DNA from: Sphingomonas sp. S1-29
Lineage (GTDB): Bacteria; Pseudomonadota; Alphaproteobacteria; Sphingomonadales; Sphingomonadaceae
Direction of reading: 5' to 3'
Assembly (NCBI RefSeq): GCF_026167545.1
Contig: NZ_CP110678.1
Location: 2,779,501 to 2,843,500 of the forward strand
DNA: 64,000 bases
Shown one piece after another: positions 24,825 to 34,861 of this stretch. The notes under the pieces were generated by a model. It made no database searches. It saw only the letters and a list, made by a program, of their open reading frames with translations, and was not told the DNA's origin. Position 1 is the stretch's first letter; each line of letters starts with the position of its first letter. The translations under genes and the position numbers were made by a program.

Positions 24825-25625
24825 ATGGCGGTAAATAGGCTGAGCCGGACCAAGGCGCTGGTACGCGAAGGCTTGCCCGCGCGCCTGCGCGTACCTGCCA
24901 AATATTGGCATGCACGGCTGCACCAAACGCTCGAGCCCGAAATGCGACTGCTTCGGTGGCTGGTGCCACCTGGCGCGCGCGCGATCGATGTCGGGGGAAA
25001 TTATGGCGCCTATGCCTATGCGCTGCACCGCCTGGGCGCGCGGGTCGAGATATTCGAGCCCAATCCGATGTGCCTTGCCGCGCTGCAGGCCTGGGCCGCG
25101 GGGCGGCCGGGGGTGCGCGTCCATGGCTGCGCGCTGTCGGCGGTTGATGGCAGCGCATTGCTTGGCATTCCGGTCGATCGCGACGGGATCGAGCATGACG
25201 CGGCGGCGTCGATCGAGCCGCAGGACGATGGCACGCGGCGGATCGTCGATGTCGCGCTTCGCCGGCTCGATTCGTTCGGCATCACCGATGCCGCGCTGCT
25301 CAAGATCGATGTCGAAGGGCATGAAGCCGAGGTGATCGAAGGCGCGCTGGCGACGATCGCGGCATCCTGCCCGGCGATCCTGATCGAGATCGAACAGCGC
25401 CACCGTAGCGCGCCGATCGCCGCGATGTTCGCGCGGATCGAATCGCTCGGCTATCGCGGATTTTTCCTCAAGGACGAGGTGCTGGTGCCGGTCGCTGGGT
25501 TCCGCCCCGCGCTGCACCAGTCGCTTGCCGCGCTGGGGGTGGCGGGCGGCGGCTATTACAACAATTTCCTGTTTCTGGCGCGGTCGCGCGTGGCGGCGGG
25601 CGAGTATCAGGCGCTGCTGGCATGA
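24825..25625 (+). CDS. FkbM family SAM-dependent methyltransferase
   Basis: From ATG 24825 (a GTG at 24810 is possible) this protein has 266 residues. RAIDVGGNYGAYAYAL is SAM motif I, IFEPNP the acidic loop and LLKIDVEGHEAEVIEGA the FkbM hallmark. It would O-methylate a sugar or other polymer precursor. It begins a plus-strand sub-operon that is ATGA-coupled to the next glycosyltransferase. No ribosome-binding site clearly fixes the start. Confidence 0.85.
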   Translation: MAVNRLSRTKALVREGLPARLRVPAKYWHARLHQTLEPEMRLLRWLVPPGARAIDVGGNYGAYAYALHRLGARVEIFEPNPMCLAALQAWAAGRPGVRVHGCALSAVDGSALLGIPVDRDGIEHDAAASIEPQDDGTRRIVDVALRRLDSFGITDAALLKIDVEGHEAEVIEGALATIAASCPAILIEIEQRHRSAPIAAMFARIESLGYRGFFLKDEVLVPVAGFRPALHQSLAALGVAGGGYYNNFLFLARSRVAAGEYQALLA

Positions 25626-26728
25626 AGCCGCTGCGGATCGCGGTGGTCACGCCGCGCTATGCGATTTCGGGGGTGCCGCTGGCGCAGTGGCGGCTGGCGG
25701 CGGCGCTCGCCGCGCGCGGGCATCGGGTCGATCTGATCATCGGCCGCTGCGATCCCGATCTTCGCGTTCCCGATGCGCCGGGCGTCGTGGTCCGCGTGCT
25801 CGACTGCGGGCAGACGCGCGGCATGTTCGCGCCGCTGGTACGCTATCTCCGTCGTGAGCGGCCCGATGCGGTGTTTTCGGCCGAAGACCATCTCAACACC
25901 TTCATGCTGCTCGCCGCGATCGTCACGCGGTCGCGCGTCCGGATCAGCGGCTCATCGCGGGTAACGCCGTTCGATACCTATTCGAACCGTGCCTTCACCA
26001 AGAAATGGGTGCTCAAGCAACTCGCGCGCAGCGTCGCGTGGCGCGCCGATGCACTCACCTGCGTGTCGCGCGACATGGTGGCGCAATATGCCGAGGTCTT
26101 TGGCGCGACCCGGCATGTGTGCGTCTACAATATCGTCGATCAGCCCGCAGCGCGCGCACGCGCGATCGAGCCGGTCGAGGATCGCTGGTTCGCCGATCGC
26201 AGCGTGCCGCTGGTCGTCGCGGCGGGCACGTTGGCGCCGTGGAAGGGGTTTGCCGACCTGATCGCCGCTGCGGCGATCCTGCGCGATTGCGGGCGGATGG
26301 TGCGGCTCGTGATCCTGGGCGAGGGGCCGTCGCGCGCCGCGCTCGAGGCGCAGGTCGCGGCGGCGGGGCTGGCGGATCGCGTCCGACTGCCGGGCCGCGT
26401 CGCCAATCCGCTCAAATATTTCGCCAATGCCGACGTCTTCGCGCTGTCGTCGCATGTCGAGGGGCTTCCCAATGTGCTCGTCGAAGCGATGCTGTGCGGC
26501 TGCACCCCGGTCGCGACCGACTGTCCCACCGGGCCACGCGAGGTGCTCGGCGGCGGGCGCTTTGGCTATCTCGTGCCCGTCGCCGATCCGCAGGCGCTGG
26601 CCGACGGCATCGCCGCCGCGCTCGATCGCCCGATCGCGGCCGATTTGCTCGCCGAAGCGGTCGAACCGTTCGAGGAATCGGCGGTGATCGCGCGCCATTT
26701 CGCGCTGCTCAAGCTCGATGCCGGTTGA
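25622..26728 (+). CDS. Glycosyltransferase family 4 protein
   Basis: This 368-residue GT-B enzyme has VTPRYAISGVPLAQWRLAAALAARGH at the start, AAGTLAPWKGFADLIAAAAIL, and SSHVEGLPNVLVEAMLCGCTPV with the E-x7-E motif. It resembles GalNAc or Glc transferases of capsule loci. It overlaps the FkbM gene by 4 bp and the next glycosyltransferase by 11 bp, so the three proteins are translationally coupled. Confidence 0.9.
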   Translation: MKPLRIAVVTPRYAISGVPLAQWRLAAALAARGHRVDLIIGRCDPDLRVPDAPGVVVRVLDCGQTRGMFAPLVRYLRRERPDAVFSAEDHLNTFMLLAAIVTRSRVRISGSSRVTPFDTYSNRAFTKKWVLKQLARSVAWRADALTCVSRDMVAQYAEVFGATRHVCVYNIVDQPAARARAIEPVEDRWFADRSVPLVVAAGTLAPWKGFADLIAAAAILRDCGRMVRLVILGEGPSRAALEAQVAAAGLADRVRLPGRVANPLKYFANADVFALSSHVEGLPNVLVEAMLCGCTPVATDCPTGPREVLGGGRFGYLVPVADPQALADGIAAALDRPIAADLLAEAVEPFEESAVIARHFALLKLDAG

Positions 26729-27863
26729 AGCGATGCGCGTCGGGCTGAACGCGACCTGCTTCGATGATCGCCCGTCGGGGGCGAACCAGCGCTTCCGGCA
26801 TTTGTACGGCGCGCTGATCCGGCGCAATCCTGCGATATCGTTCGTCATCTACGAACCCGCCGACCAGCGGATCGGCGACTGGTTCGCCGATGCGCCCAAC
26901 ATCATCGTGCGGCGAACGCCGATGCCGAGCAGCGGGCGATGGCCGCGCTTTCGCGCTGGGCTGGGCTATTGGCGGCGCACGCTGGCGGCCGACCGGCTCG
27001 ACCTGTTCGAGACCTTCACGCTGCCGCTGGTGCGCGCGCCATGCCCGACGATGCTGACGATCCACGACCTGCGGCCGCTGCAGCGCGACCGGCCGCTGAT
27101 CGAACGCGCGGTGGCGCCGGCGATCGTGTCGCATGCGCTGGCGCGCGCCGATCGGATCATCACGGTATCGCAGGCGATGCGCGCCGAGTTGCTGGCGTTC
27201 CGCCCGGGCACCCAGGTGTCGGTGGTCTATAACGGGGTGTCGGCGCGTGCCGCCGCTTCGGGTGCGCTGCCGCCGGGCATGCCTTCGCGCTTCATGCTCG
27301 CGGTCGGTCACCTCGAACCGCGCAAGAATCTCGAGCTCGCGATCGATGCGGTGGCGGTGCTGCGCGACCGCGGATGCGCCAGGCCCCTGGTGATCGTCGG
27401 CAACGATGCGGGCAGCCTGGCGGCGCTGCAGGCGCGGATCGCGCGGCTGGCGCTCGGCGCGCTGGTGTGGATCATTGAGCATGCCGACGATGCGACGGTC
27501 GGCGCGCTCTACGCCGCATGCCACATGGTGGTCGTGCCATCGCGCTACGAAGGCTTCGGCATCGCGGTGATCGAAGCGATGGCCGCCGAACGGCCCGTGG
27601 TGACCAGCGATACCGCGGTCTTCCGCGAGGTCAGCGAGGGGCAGGGGGCGTATATGCCGCTCGACGACGCGGTCGCCGCCGCCGAGGTGATCGAGCGTGT
27701 CTGGTCCGATCCGATCGCGCGGGAGCGGCTGATTGGCTATGGCGCGCGGCGGATCGGCGATTTCGCGTTCGATCGCCTCGCCGATCAGATCGCGGCGCTC
27801 TATGCCGAGAGGATGGCGGCGAGGCCACGGCGCGCGACCGCGGGGGCGTGGAACCGTTCGTAG
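26718..27863 (+). CDS. Glycosyltransferase family 4 protein
   Basis: This 381-residue GT4 protein has RVGLNATCFDDRPSGANQRFRHLYGAL, HDLRPLQRDRPL, VGHLEPRKNLELAIDAV and PSRYEGFGIAVIEAMAAERPVV. The last is the E-x7-E motif. The protein is probably cytoplasmic, acting on lipid-linked oligosaccharides. It starts within the previous gene. Its 3' end runs 64 bp into the convergent glycosyltransferase at 27800. Confidence 0.9.
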   Translation: MPVEAMRVGLNATCFDDRPSGANQRFRHLYGALIRRNPAISFVIYEPADQRIGDWFADAPNIIVRRTPMPSSGRWPRFRAGLGYWRRTLAADRLDLFETFTLPLVRAPCPTMLTIHDLRPLQRDRPLIERAVAPAIVSHALARADRIITVSQAMRAELLAFRPGTQVSVVYNGVSARAAASGALPPGMPSRFMLAVGHLEPRKNLELAIDAVAVLRDRGCARPLVIVGNDAGSLAALQARIARLALGALVWIIEHADDATVGALYAACHMVVVPSRYEGFGIAVIEAMAAERPVVTSDTAVFREVSEGQGAYMPLDDAVAAAEVIERVWSDPIARERLIGYGARRIGDFAFDRLADQIAALYAERMAARPRRATAGAWNRS

Positions 27864-28876
27864 AGCAGCCGGATCGCCGGATCGAACGCCGGCGGCGGAT
27901 CGGCGCAGATGGCGTCGATGGCGCGGCGGAAGCTGGCCGGTTCGTCGCATTGCCGGTTGGCCGCCACTACCGTTCGATCATAGCCCGAAAACGCCTCCGC
28001 CGTGCCGATCACCTGCTTGCCGAACATCAGCGCCTCGGCGACCTTGGTCTTCATCCCCGAACCATCGCGGATCGGCGCGACTACCGCCAGCGCATGCGCG
28101 TACCAGGGGGCGATATCGTCGACCGTGCCGACCATCGTCATATTCGGGGCAGCTGCGATCTGGTCCATGCCGTGGCCGACCACCATCGTGGCGATCGGCA
28201 GCGCTGGGGCGATCGTATCGGCATACCAGCGCACCGCGTCGCGGTTCGCGTAGAAGCTGCCGCCGACGAACAGCAGATAGGGTTCGGCAACCGGGCGGGG
28301 CGGAGTTTCGGCGCGGCGGATGTCTTCCATCACCATCGGCACGATCGCGTCGGCGCCGTGTCGGTACAATCGCTGGAGCAGTTTGCTGTCGCGCGCGCTC
28401 AGGCAAACGACCGTGTCGCTCGATCGCATCGCGGCATGTTCGGCGCGCGCATTGGCTGCCAATATCGCCAGTGCGCGCGGCGTCGCGCGCGCGCGCAACG
28501 CCCCCCAGAAGAAGCGCGCCTCGACATTGTGGCAGAAGGTGACGACGCGAACGCCGGGGTGGCTTCGCTTGATCGCCTGCGCGGCGACGCCGAGGTTCGA
28601 CCCGTCGAGAAACAACTGGGCGATGCGCTCGCGCTCGACCGTATCGGTCAACGCCGCGAGGCTGTCGCGATCGATGCCGTCGATATGGCCGTGCAATATC
28701 GCATCGACCGGGCGCGCGCCTCGGTCGGGCAGCATGAAGCGGTGAAAGCCATCACCCAGCAGATCGCGCAGCAGCATTTGGTGTAGCCGCGAGAGTTTTG
28801 CGCGACCGCCGGGCGCGGCGGCAGGACCGGTCGGCGTCACATATAATAGCGGGCCGGTAATGCGCATCGCCATCAT
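27800..28876 (-). CDS. Glycosyltransferase (GT4-like, Glyco_trans_1_4 domain)
   Basis: This 358-residue protein has an N-terminal part with TFCHNVEARFFWGALRA, VCLSARDSKLLQRL and LLFVGGSFYANRDAVRWYADTI, and a C-terminal RDGSGMKTKVAEALMFGKQVIGT. These mark the group of glycosyltransferases that often carry the GSGxKxKxxEAL loop. Donor sugar is unknown. It converges on the plus-strand glycosyltransferase with a 64-bp overlap. Confidence 0.82.
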   Translation of the reverse strand: MMAMRITGPLLYVTPTGPAAAPGGRAKLSRLHQMLLRDLLGDGFHRFMLPDRGARPVDAILHGHIDGIDRDSLAALTDTVERERIAQLFLDGSNLGVAAQAIKRSHPGVRVVTFCHNVEARFFWGALRARATPRALAILAANARAEHAAMRSSDTVVCLSARDSKLLQRLYRHGADAIVPMVMEDIRRAETPPRPVAEPYLLFVGGSFYANRDAVRWYADTIAPALPIATMVVGHGMDQIAAAPNMTMVGTVDDIAPWYAHALAVVAPIRDGSGMKTKVAEALMFGKQVIGTAEAFSGYDRTVVAANRQCDEPASFRRAIDAICADPPPAFDPAIRLLYERFHAPAVARRGLAAILSA

Positions 28877-28957
28877 GTATCGGCGACAATCCGGCGGACG
28901 GCAACATCATGCGATCCGGCGCTGGCGTTGGTCGGATACTTGCGTCATGAAGCGTCG

Positions 28958-29917
28958 ATGGCTGCGAATCTTCCCAGCTTCTCGGTGGTCATTCCGCTGT
29001 ACAACAAGCGCGACCATATCGCGCGGACCTTGGCGTCGGTGCTCGACCAGACCCTTCCCCCGACCGAGGTCATCGTCGTCGATGATGGATCGGACGACGG
29101 CAGCGCCGACCGTGTCGCGGTGATCGGCGATCCACGGATAAAGCTGGTCCGCCAGGCCAATGCCGGCGAGGGTGCGGCACGCAACGCGGGCGCGGCGCGC
29201 GCTTGCGGCGACTGGATCGCGTTGATCGATGCCGATGACGGGTGGCGGCGCGAGCATCTGGCGACGCTCGCCGAGGTGATCGATGCCTATCCCGAGGTCG
29301 ACCTGGTGGGGGCGGCTTCGCTCGCGACGTATCTTGGCGAGCTCGACCAGCTGTTGCAGCAGCCGAGCACCGCCGGATCGATCGCCCGGCTGGACTTTTT
29401 TCGCGACCATGACGGCAGCGTCTTCAACGCATCGAGCGTCGCGATCCGGCGCACCGCGTTCGCCGCCACATCGGGGTTCGGCAGCTACCGGGTAGGCGCC
29501 GATACCGAGTTCTGGATTCGCTTCGCGCTAGATCATGCGATCGCGGTGAGCACGCGGCAAAGCTCGATCTATCTGCGCGGCAATGGCGGGGTGATGGAGC
29601 GGGTCGCCAGCGACGCCAGAGGCCGCGACCGGCCGCTGCCCGAATCGCCGGTCTTCGCGACGCTCGAGCGCGCGCTGGCGTCGCCGCGGTATCGCGAGCT
29701 GCATGCGCCTATCCGCGCTTATGCCGATCGGACGCGGCTGAATTATGCGCGCGGACGGCTATATGTCGGGCGCGGTGTCGAAGCGCGCGCGATCCTTCGC
29801 GACGTCCACCAGCCGGCGCGGGTCGAACGGCTGGTGTATCAGCTGCTGTCCTATCTTCCCGCCCCGGCGCTTCGCGCGGGTTCGCGCGGCTTTTCCACGG
29901 TCAAGCGCCTGCTCTAG
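28958..29917 (+). CDS. Glycosyltransferase family 2 protein
   Basis: From ATG 28958 the protein has 319 residues. An N-terminal GT-A domain with SVVIPLYNKRDHIARTLASVLDQ, VIVVDDGSDDGS, ARNAGAARACGDWIALIDADD is followed by a basic C-terminal part. An upstream start at 28928 is possible. It would use a nucleotide sugar with the DxD-like ALIDADD motif. Its 3' end overlaps the acyltransferase stop by 4 bp, convergent. Confidence 0.92.
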   Translation: MAANLPSFSVVIPLYNKRDHIARTLASVLDQTLPPTEVIVVDDGSDDGSADRVAVIGDPRIKLVRQANAGEGAARNAGAARACGDWIALIDADDGWRREHLATLAEVIDAYPEVDLVGAASLATYLGELDQLLQQPSTAGSIARLDFFRDHDGSVFNASSVAIRRTAFAATSGFGSYRVGADTEFWIRFALDHAIAVSTRQSSIYLRGNGGVMERVASDARGRDRPLPESPVFATLERALASPRYRELHAPIRAYADRTRLNYARGRLYVGRGVEARAILRDVHQPARVERLVYQLLSYLPAPALRAGSRGFSTVKRLL

Positions 29918-31830
29918 CGCCCCATCGCCCATAGCCGCTCGCCCAGTGCGAACCGGCGGCCCACCAGGCGCGACCCGGCTTCGCCGAGATGGTCGTTGTC
30001 GCGGTACAGCGGGACGCCGTTCCAGGCGGTGGGGCAGACGCGGTTGGCGCACATCGCGCGGTCGATCCGCAACACCGGCGTGTCGGCGGCGCTCACGAAC
30101 GCGTCGAGCAGCCGTGCGGTCGGCTGCGTCAGCACATGCGCGCTTGCCGGAGCGATCGCGCAATCGGGGCGGGCACCTGCGTGCGGCAGCCCTGCCAGCT
30201 TGCGCTCCCAGCATTGGCCGATATCGAAGCGCGCCTGCGGTGGTCCAGAAACGACCACCACGCGGCGGCCGATCGCGCGGATCGCTGCGCTCGTTCGCGC
30301 TTGCGCCGCGACGATCCGACCGGGCGTGCTCGCGACGATGCTGTCGCCGGCGGACAACAGCAGGTGGGTATCGGGGGTGACATAGCGAAGATACCGACCC
30401 GACAGCACCACCAGCTCGATGCTGGGGGTTCGCGCGAGATACGCCAGCACGCTGTCGTTGAAGCCGATGCACGTCGCGGCGATCCGGCGGCTCGCCAGCC
30501 GGTCCACCGCCGCGATGCCGAGTAATGGCGCGCATCCGCCAAGGCTTGCCTGCGCGATGGGGTGGCGGGTCGAGGCGGTGAGCGCGGGGACGAGATGCTG
30601 CGAGAAGGAATCGCCCCATAGCAGGATCCTGGGCTGCGGCGATTGGCTGCAGCGCCCGTCGAAGCGCGTGGCGGTGCCCTCGCATCCGAGCAGCGGCAGC
30701 CCGGTGACGCCGCTTGTGTCGAAGGGCTGGCCGCGCCCCGCCACCACCTGCGCGCCGATCGCCCCCAGCAGCGCCAGGCCCCCCGCGCCCGCCGCCGCCA
30801 GCCCCCAGATCCGCCGGGGGCCAAGCGGCATCGCCTGCCCCGGCTGCTCGATCCAGCGATAGGATGCCCATCCGAGCGCGGCCGTCGCCAGCAGCAGCGC
30901 GCCGACCGACAAGGGCGGCAACGGCATCCCGAGCCACACGATGTTGGCGAAAGCGAATAGCGGCCAATGCGCCAGGTACAGTGAATAGGATCGATCGCCG
31001 ATCGCTGCCCACGGCGTCAGCGCGCGGACTTCCCAGGGCTGGGCGACGATGAACGCCACCGCCGCGATGCATGCGAACAGGGTCAACCAGGGAACCAGCG
31101 CGGCGACCGTGGGCGCAAGCGGCAGCGCAAGCAGCGCCAACAGCGCGAGCGGGCGAAGCCGGGTTGCCCAGCCGCAAACGCGCGCGCGCCCGGGATAGGC
31201 CGTCGCCGCGACCGCCCCCAAGCCAAGCTCCCATGCGCGCAACGGCAGCAGGTAGAAGGCGGCAGCGGGCGCGCGCGGATAGACGGCGAGATAGGCGATC
31301 AGGCTGACCAACGTCGCCACCGCGAGCGCCGCCGCCCATCGGCGCGGTGGCAACACCACCAGCAGCGCAGGCATGAGCAGATAGAATTGCTCCTCGACCG
31401 CGAGCGACCACAGGTGCAGCAGCGGCTCGAAGATCGCCGAATCGTGGAAATAATTGATCTGTCGCCACAGGACCATGTTGATCGACATCGTCAGCGCGCC
31501 CGCCAATTGATCGAGGAAGCGCGCATGGAAGCTGCGTGTCAGCAGCAGCATCGCCGCGACGATCGTCAGCGCCAGCATCGCATAGGCCGCGGGCAACAGC
31601 CGGCGCGCGCGGCGCAGATAAAACTCGCCGAAGCGAAACCGCCCCGCGGCGCGATCGCGCAGGATGATCCCGGCGATCAGATAGCCCGACAGCACGAAGA
31701 ACATGTCGACGCCGAGATAGCCCGAGGGAAGCACCCCGAGCCCCGTGTGGAACAGGATCACGATCGTCACCGCCCATCCGCGCAGCGCCTGCAGGTCGCG
31801 ACGCCTGCCGTCGGGCATCGCCATGGTCAC
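29914..31830 (-). CDS. OafA/YrhL-type acyltransferase with C-terminal SGNH domain
   Basis: This 638-residue membrane protein has an Acyl_transf_3 region of about ten helices, starting RRDLQALRGWAVTIVILFH and GYLGVDMFFVLSGYL. A periplasmic SGNH domain follows, with ILLWGDSFSQHL and DNDHLGEAG. Such enzymes O-acetylate polysaccharides or lipopolysaccharide on the periplasmic side. The GTG start at 31830 overlaps the ABC transporter stop (GTGA). Confidence 0.92.
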   Translation of the reverse strand: MTMAMPDGRRRDLQALRGWAVTIVILFHTGLGVLPSGYLGVDMFFVLSGYLIAGIILRDRAAGRFRFGEFYLRRARRLLPAAYAMLALTIVAAMLLLTRSFHARFLDQLAGALTMSINMVLWRQINYFHDSAIFEPLLHLWSLAVEEQFYLLMPALLVVLPPRRWAAALAVATLVSLIAYLAVYPRAPAAAFYLLPLRAWELGLGAVAATAYPGRARVCGWATRLRPLALLALLALPLAPTVAALVPWLTLFACIAAVAFIVAQPWEVRALTPWAAIGDRSYSLYLAHWPLFAFANIVWLGMPLPPLSVGALLLATAALGWASYRWIEQPGQAMPLGPRRIWGLAAAGAGGLALLGAIGAQVVAGRGQPFDTSGVTGLPLLGCEGTATRFDGRCSQSPQPRILLWGDSFSQHLVPALTASTRHPIAQASLGGCAPLLGIAAVDRLASRRIAATCIGFNDSVLAYLARTPSIELVVLSGRYLRYVTPDTHLLLSAGDSIVASTPGRIVAAQARTSAAIRAIGRRVVVVSGPPQARFDIGQCWERKLAGLPHAGARPDCAIAPASAHVLTQPTARLLDAFVSAADTPVLRIDRAMCANRVCPTAWNGVPLYRDNDHLGEAGSRLVGRRFALGERLWAMGR

Positions 31831-33620
31831 CCGGCAGCGGCGGCGGCGGTCACGATGTGCGCATAGGGCCCCTGCGCGACGATCCGGCCGCCCTCGATCC
31901 GCACCACCAGGTCACACCCGCGCAACGTCGACACCCGGTGGGCGATCGAGACGATCGTCAGGTCGCGCGACAATCGGTCGATCGCGGCCATCACCGCGCG
32001 TTCGGTTTCGTCGTCGAGCGCGCTGGTGGCTTCGTCGAGGATCAGGATCGTCGCCTGCTTGTACAGCGCGCGGGCGATGCCGATCCGCTGGCGCTGCCCG
32101 CCCGACAGCCGGATGCCGCGTTCGCCGACGCGGGTGCGGTAGCCATCGGGGAGCCCAGCGATGAAGTCGTGGAGGTCGGCACCCTCGGCCGCGTCGCGGA
32201 CGCGCCCCATGTCGATCGCGTCGGCGTCGCGCCCGAAGGCGATGTTGGCGGCGATGCTGCTGTCGGCGAGGTAGATCGCTTGCGGCACATGCGCGATCTG
32301 TGCCTGCCACGACGGCTTGGCGGCAGCGTCGAGCACGCGGCCATCGACGCGCAGGCACCCCGTCGTCGGATCGAGCAGTCCCATCACCAGATCGGCGAGC
32401 GTGCTCTTGCCGCCCCCCGATTTGCCGACCAGCCCGATCCGCGCCCCCTTGGGGATCGTCAGCGACAGCGACTCGATCGCGGGGCGGTCACCCGAGGGAT
32501 AGCGATAGGTGACGCGATCGAACTCGATCGCGCTGGCCAGCGCCGGGACGGGGATCGCGGCGTGGGGCGCGGGGGGCGGGATATCGAGCAGCCGTGCGAC
32601 ATCCTCGATCGCGCGGCGGTTGCCATGGATCTGCGACCAGCTGAAATAGACCTGCTGGACCAGGGGCAGCAGTCGCTGCGCGCCGAGCGCCAGCGCGCCG
32701 AGCATCGGCAAAGCCGCGACGATCCCGCCAGGCTGGGTGCTGACATAGAGCGTCAGCGCCGCGATGAGCACGACCCCGCCCGCTTCGACGACATAGCGCG
32801 GCGCGGCGGCGATGAATTGGTTGGCAGCCTGCGCGCGGCGAAAGGCGCGATCGACGCGCGCGAATTTGGCGACGAAGATCGGCTGGGTGCGATCGAGCAG
32901 GACGTCGCGGATGCCGCCCATCCCCTCCTGCAGCGTCTGGACGCGCTCCTGCAGCGCATCGCCGATGATGTCGGCATTGCGGTACAACCGCTTGCGGGTC
33001 GCCAGGCTGACGATCGCGTAGAGTATGACGAAGCACAGGCACGCGATCAGCGAGGTTGCCGGGTCGATCGCGATCAGCGCGGCGAGGATGAACAGCCCGA
33101 CCACCGCCGCGGTGGTGCCGAGCATCGCGGGCAGCAGCACATTGCCGAGCACATATTGCACCTTCTCGATCCCCGAGATCGTCTGGCTGCTGTTGCGCAT
33201 GACATGGTAGCTATAGGGCTGGTGCAGCGTGCGGTCGTAGATCTGCGTCGCCAGGTCATGCGCGACCGAGAAGACGAAATTCTGGCTGGTGCGGACCAGT
33301 GCCAGCCGCACCGCGCCCGACAGGATCGCGATCGCCACCAGCAGCAGCGCCGAAAAGCCGAGCGTGCCGAGGCCCGTGGTTGCCGCGAGCGAATCGACGA
33401 TCGCGACCGCGCCGCCATAGCGGCCCTGCGACCCCCCGGTCACGATCGCGAGGAAGGGCAGCACCGCACCGATCGTCGCGAGTTCGGCAAAGGCGCCGAC
33501 GATCATCAGGACGATCGTCAGCGCCGCCTGGCGTCGACGCTTCTGCGGCAGCGCATCGTAGAGTTTGCGCGCCGATCGCCAGGGGCCCGCGGCTTCGTGC
33601 TGGTTCGGGGCGGGGGTCAT
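31827..33620 (-). CDS. MsbA-like ABC transporter (fused permease and ATPase)
   Basis: This 597-residue half transporter has six N-terminal helices and a C-terminal ATPase. The ATPase has GLVGKSGGGKST (Walker A), LSGGQRQRIGIARAL (signature), LILDEATSALDDET (Walker B) and IAHRVSTL. In this locus it may flip the lipid-linked repeat unit, since no Wzx is visible. A role in exporting the lasso peptide cannot be excluded, though it is far from that cluster. It overlaps the neighbouring genes at both ends. Confidence 0.9.
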   Translation of the reverse strand: MTPAPNQHEAAGPWRSARKLYDALPQKRRRQAALTIVLMIVGAFAELATIGAVLPFLAIVTGGSQGRYGGAVAIVDSLAATTGLGTLGFSALLLVAIAILSGAVRLALVRTSQNFVFSVAHDLATQIYDRTLHQPYSYHVMRNSSQTISGIEKVQYVLGNVLLPAMLGTTAAVVGLFILAALIAIDPATSLIACLCFVILYAIVSLATRKRLYRNADIIGDALQERVQTLQEGMGGIRDVLLDRTQPIFVAKFARVDRAFRRAQAANQFIAAAPRYVVEAGGVVLIAALTLYVSTQPGGIVAALPMLGALALGAQRLLPLVQQVYFSWSQIHGNRRAIEDVARLLDIPPPAPHAAIPVPALASAIEFDRVTYRYPSGDRPAIESLSLTIPKGARIGLVGKSGGGKSTLADLVMGLLDPTTGCLRVDGRVLDAAAKPSWQAQIAHVPQAIYLADSSIAANIAFGRDADAIDMGRVRDAAEGADLHDFIAGLPDGYRTRVGERGIRLSGGQRQRIGIARALYKQATILILDEATSALDDETERAVMAAIDRLSRDLTIVSIAHRVSTLRGCDLVVRIEGGRIVAQGPYAHIVTAAAAAG

Positions 33621-34861
33621 GCCGGCGCGCGACCGCTACGCAGATCGACGCCGGTCACCTGGATGCGGACCTCGCCGAAGCGTTCGCCGGGTTCGCCGAC
33701 GAACTGCAGCCGGACGGCGTTGCAACGCGGCGGGACGGCGAAGCTTGCCGCAAAGCGCTGGATCGGCCCGCCGACGGTGGCCAACGGCATTTCGGCGAGC
33801 AGCATGTCGTCATGCGCGCACCGCACCCGCGCGACGATCCGACCCACCGGATCGGCGCCGGTCATCCGCGAGCGCAGCGACAGCGTCGCGGGGCCGGGAG
33901 CGGCGAGCACCAGCTGTTCGGTGAGCACCGCCGGGGTCGCGCCGTGAAAGGCGAGCGTCATGGCGCCAGCTTCGGGCAGGTCGGGGACGGGGGCGATGGT
34001 GGCTTCACCGGCGGCGTTGTCGCCGGTGGTCCAGTTGAAGGGGAGGGGGCCGGGAAGCCCTGCGAAATTCGGGTCGTACGGCGTCGTGCTTGCGCGGCGG
34101 TGCGCGGCGGGCACGAAGCTGCGCCAGGCGCGATGGGCTGCGGCATAGTGATGCTGCTCGACCGCGGCGCGCAGCACCGCGCGCTGTTCGGTGTCGGCGG
34201 CGACCGGATCACGCGCGCGTGGCAAGCGGGTGAGCAACGCGAGCAACGCCAGCGGATCGCTGCCCGCACCCGCGCGCCCCGCGAAGAATTCGCCGCGCCA
34301 ATCGGGATCGGTGGCCAGCGCCGAACGCACGGCGTCGGCGCCGCGCGGATCGTCGAGCAATGCGGCGACCAGCGCGAGGATCGGCTCGCGCGTGCCGGGG
34401 CGTAGCCGCATCGCGGGGCCGACCTCGGCGAGCGCCGCGCGATAGTCGCCGCGCCGGATGTGGTGGTCGAGCAGCCAGTAGCGCGCGATGTCGGCGCGCG
34501 GATCGCGGTTCCGGGCGATCGTCATCAATACGCGCGCGCGGGCGGCATCGCCATCGGCACTGGCGGCAAGCCCTGCGAGCATCGCCGGCGCGGCGTTGCC
34601 GGGGGCGCTGCGCATCGATCGTGCGATCAGCTCGCGCGCTTCGGCATCGACGCCGCCGCCGGCGGCGATGATCCGCGCCTGCGCGAGATTGGCCAGCGCC
34701 GTGCCGCCCGCAGGCGCAAAAGCCGCGGCAAGTTCGGGCCGCGTCGTCTGCCACTGCCCGAGCGCCGCCTGCCGAACCGCCAGCCACGCAAGGCCGAGCG
34801 CGCATGCCGCCGCCACGATGCGTACCCAGCGAAACCCCTGCGCAGCCGCCTCGGTCGTCAC
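33617..34861 (-). CDS. TPR-like protein of the polysaccharide locus (hypothetical)
   Basis: The GTG at 34861 overlaps the Wzc stop (GTGA) and gives 414 residues. One N-terminal helix (VRIVAAACALGLAWLAV) is followed by helical repeats rich in Ala and Arg, reminiscent of TPR-like modules, and a C-terminal beta-rich part. There is no enzyme signature. Its place between Wzc and the ABC transporter suggests an assembly role. The very long frame upstream of this start is the wrong frame of the wzc gene. Confidence 0.65.
   Translation of the reverse strand: MTTEAAAQGFRWVRIVAAACALGLAWLAVRQAALGQWQTTRPELAAAFAPAGGTALANLAQARIIAAGGGVDAEARELIARSMRSAPGNAAPAMLAGLAASADGDAARARVLMTIARNRDPRADIARYWLLDHHIRRGDYRAALAEVGPAMRLRPGTREPILALVAALLDDPRGADAVRSALATDPDWRGEFFAGRAGAGSDPLALLALLTRLPRARDPVAADTEQRAVLRAAVEQHHYAAAHRAWRSFVPAAHRRASTTPYDPNFAGLPGPLPFNWTTGDNAAGEATIAPVPDLPEAGAMTLAFHGATPAVLTEQLVLAAPGPATLSLRSRMTGADPVGRIVARVRCAHDDMLLAEMPLATVGGPIQRFAASFAVPPRCNAVRLQFVGEPGERFGEVRIQVTGVDLRSGRAPA

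Noticed and set aside
31857..33947. 696-codon frame opposite the ABC transporter
   Set aside because: Antisense to intact ABC motifs; composition is that of a shadow frame.
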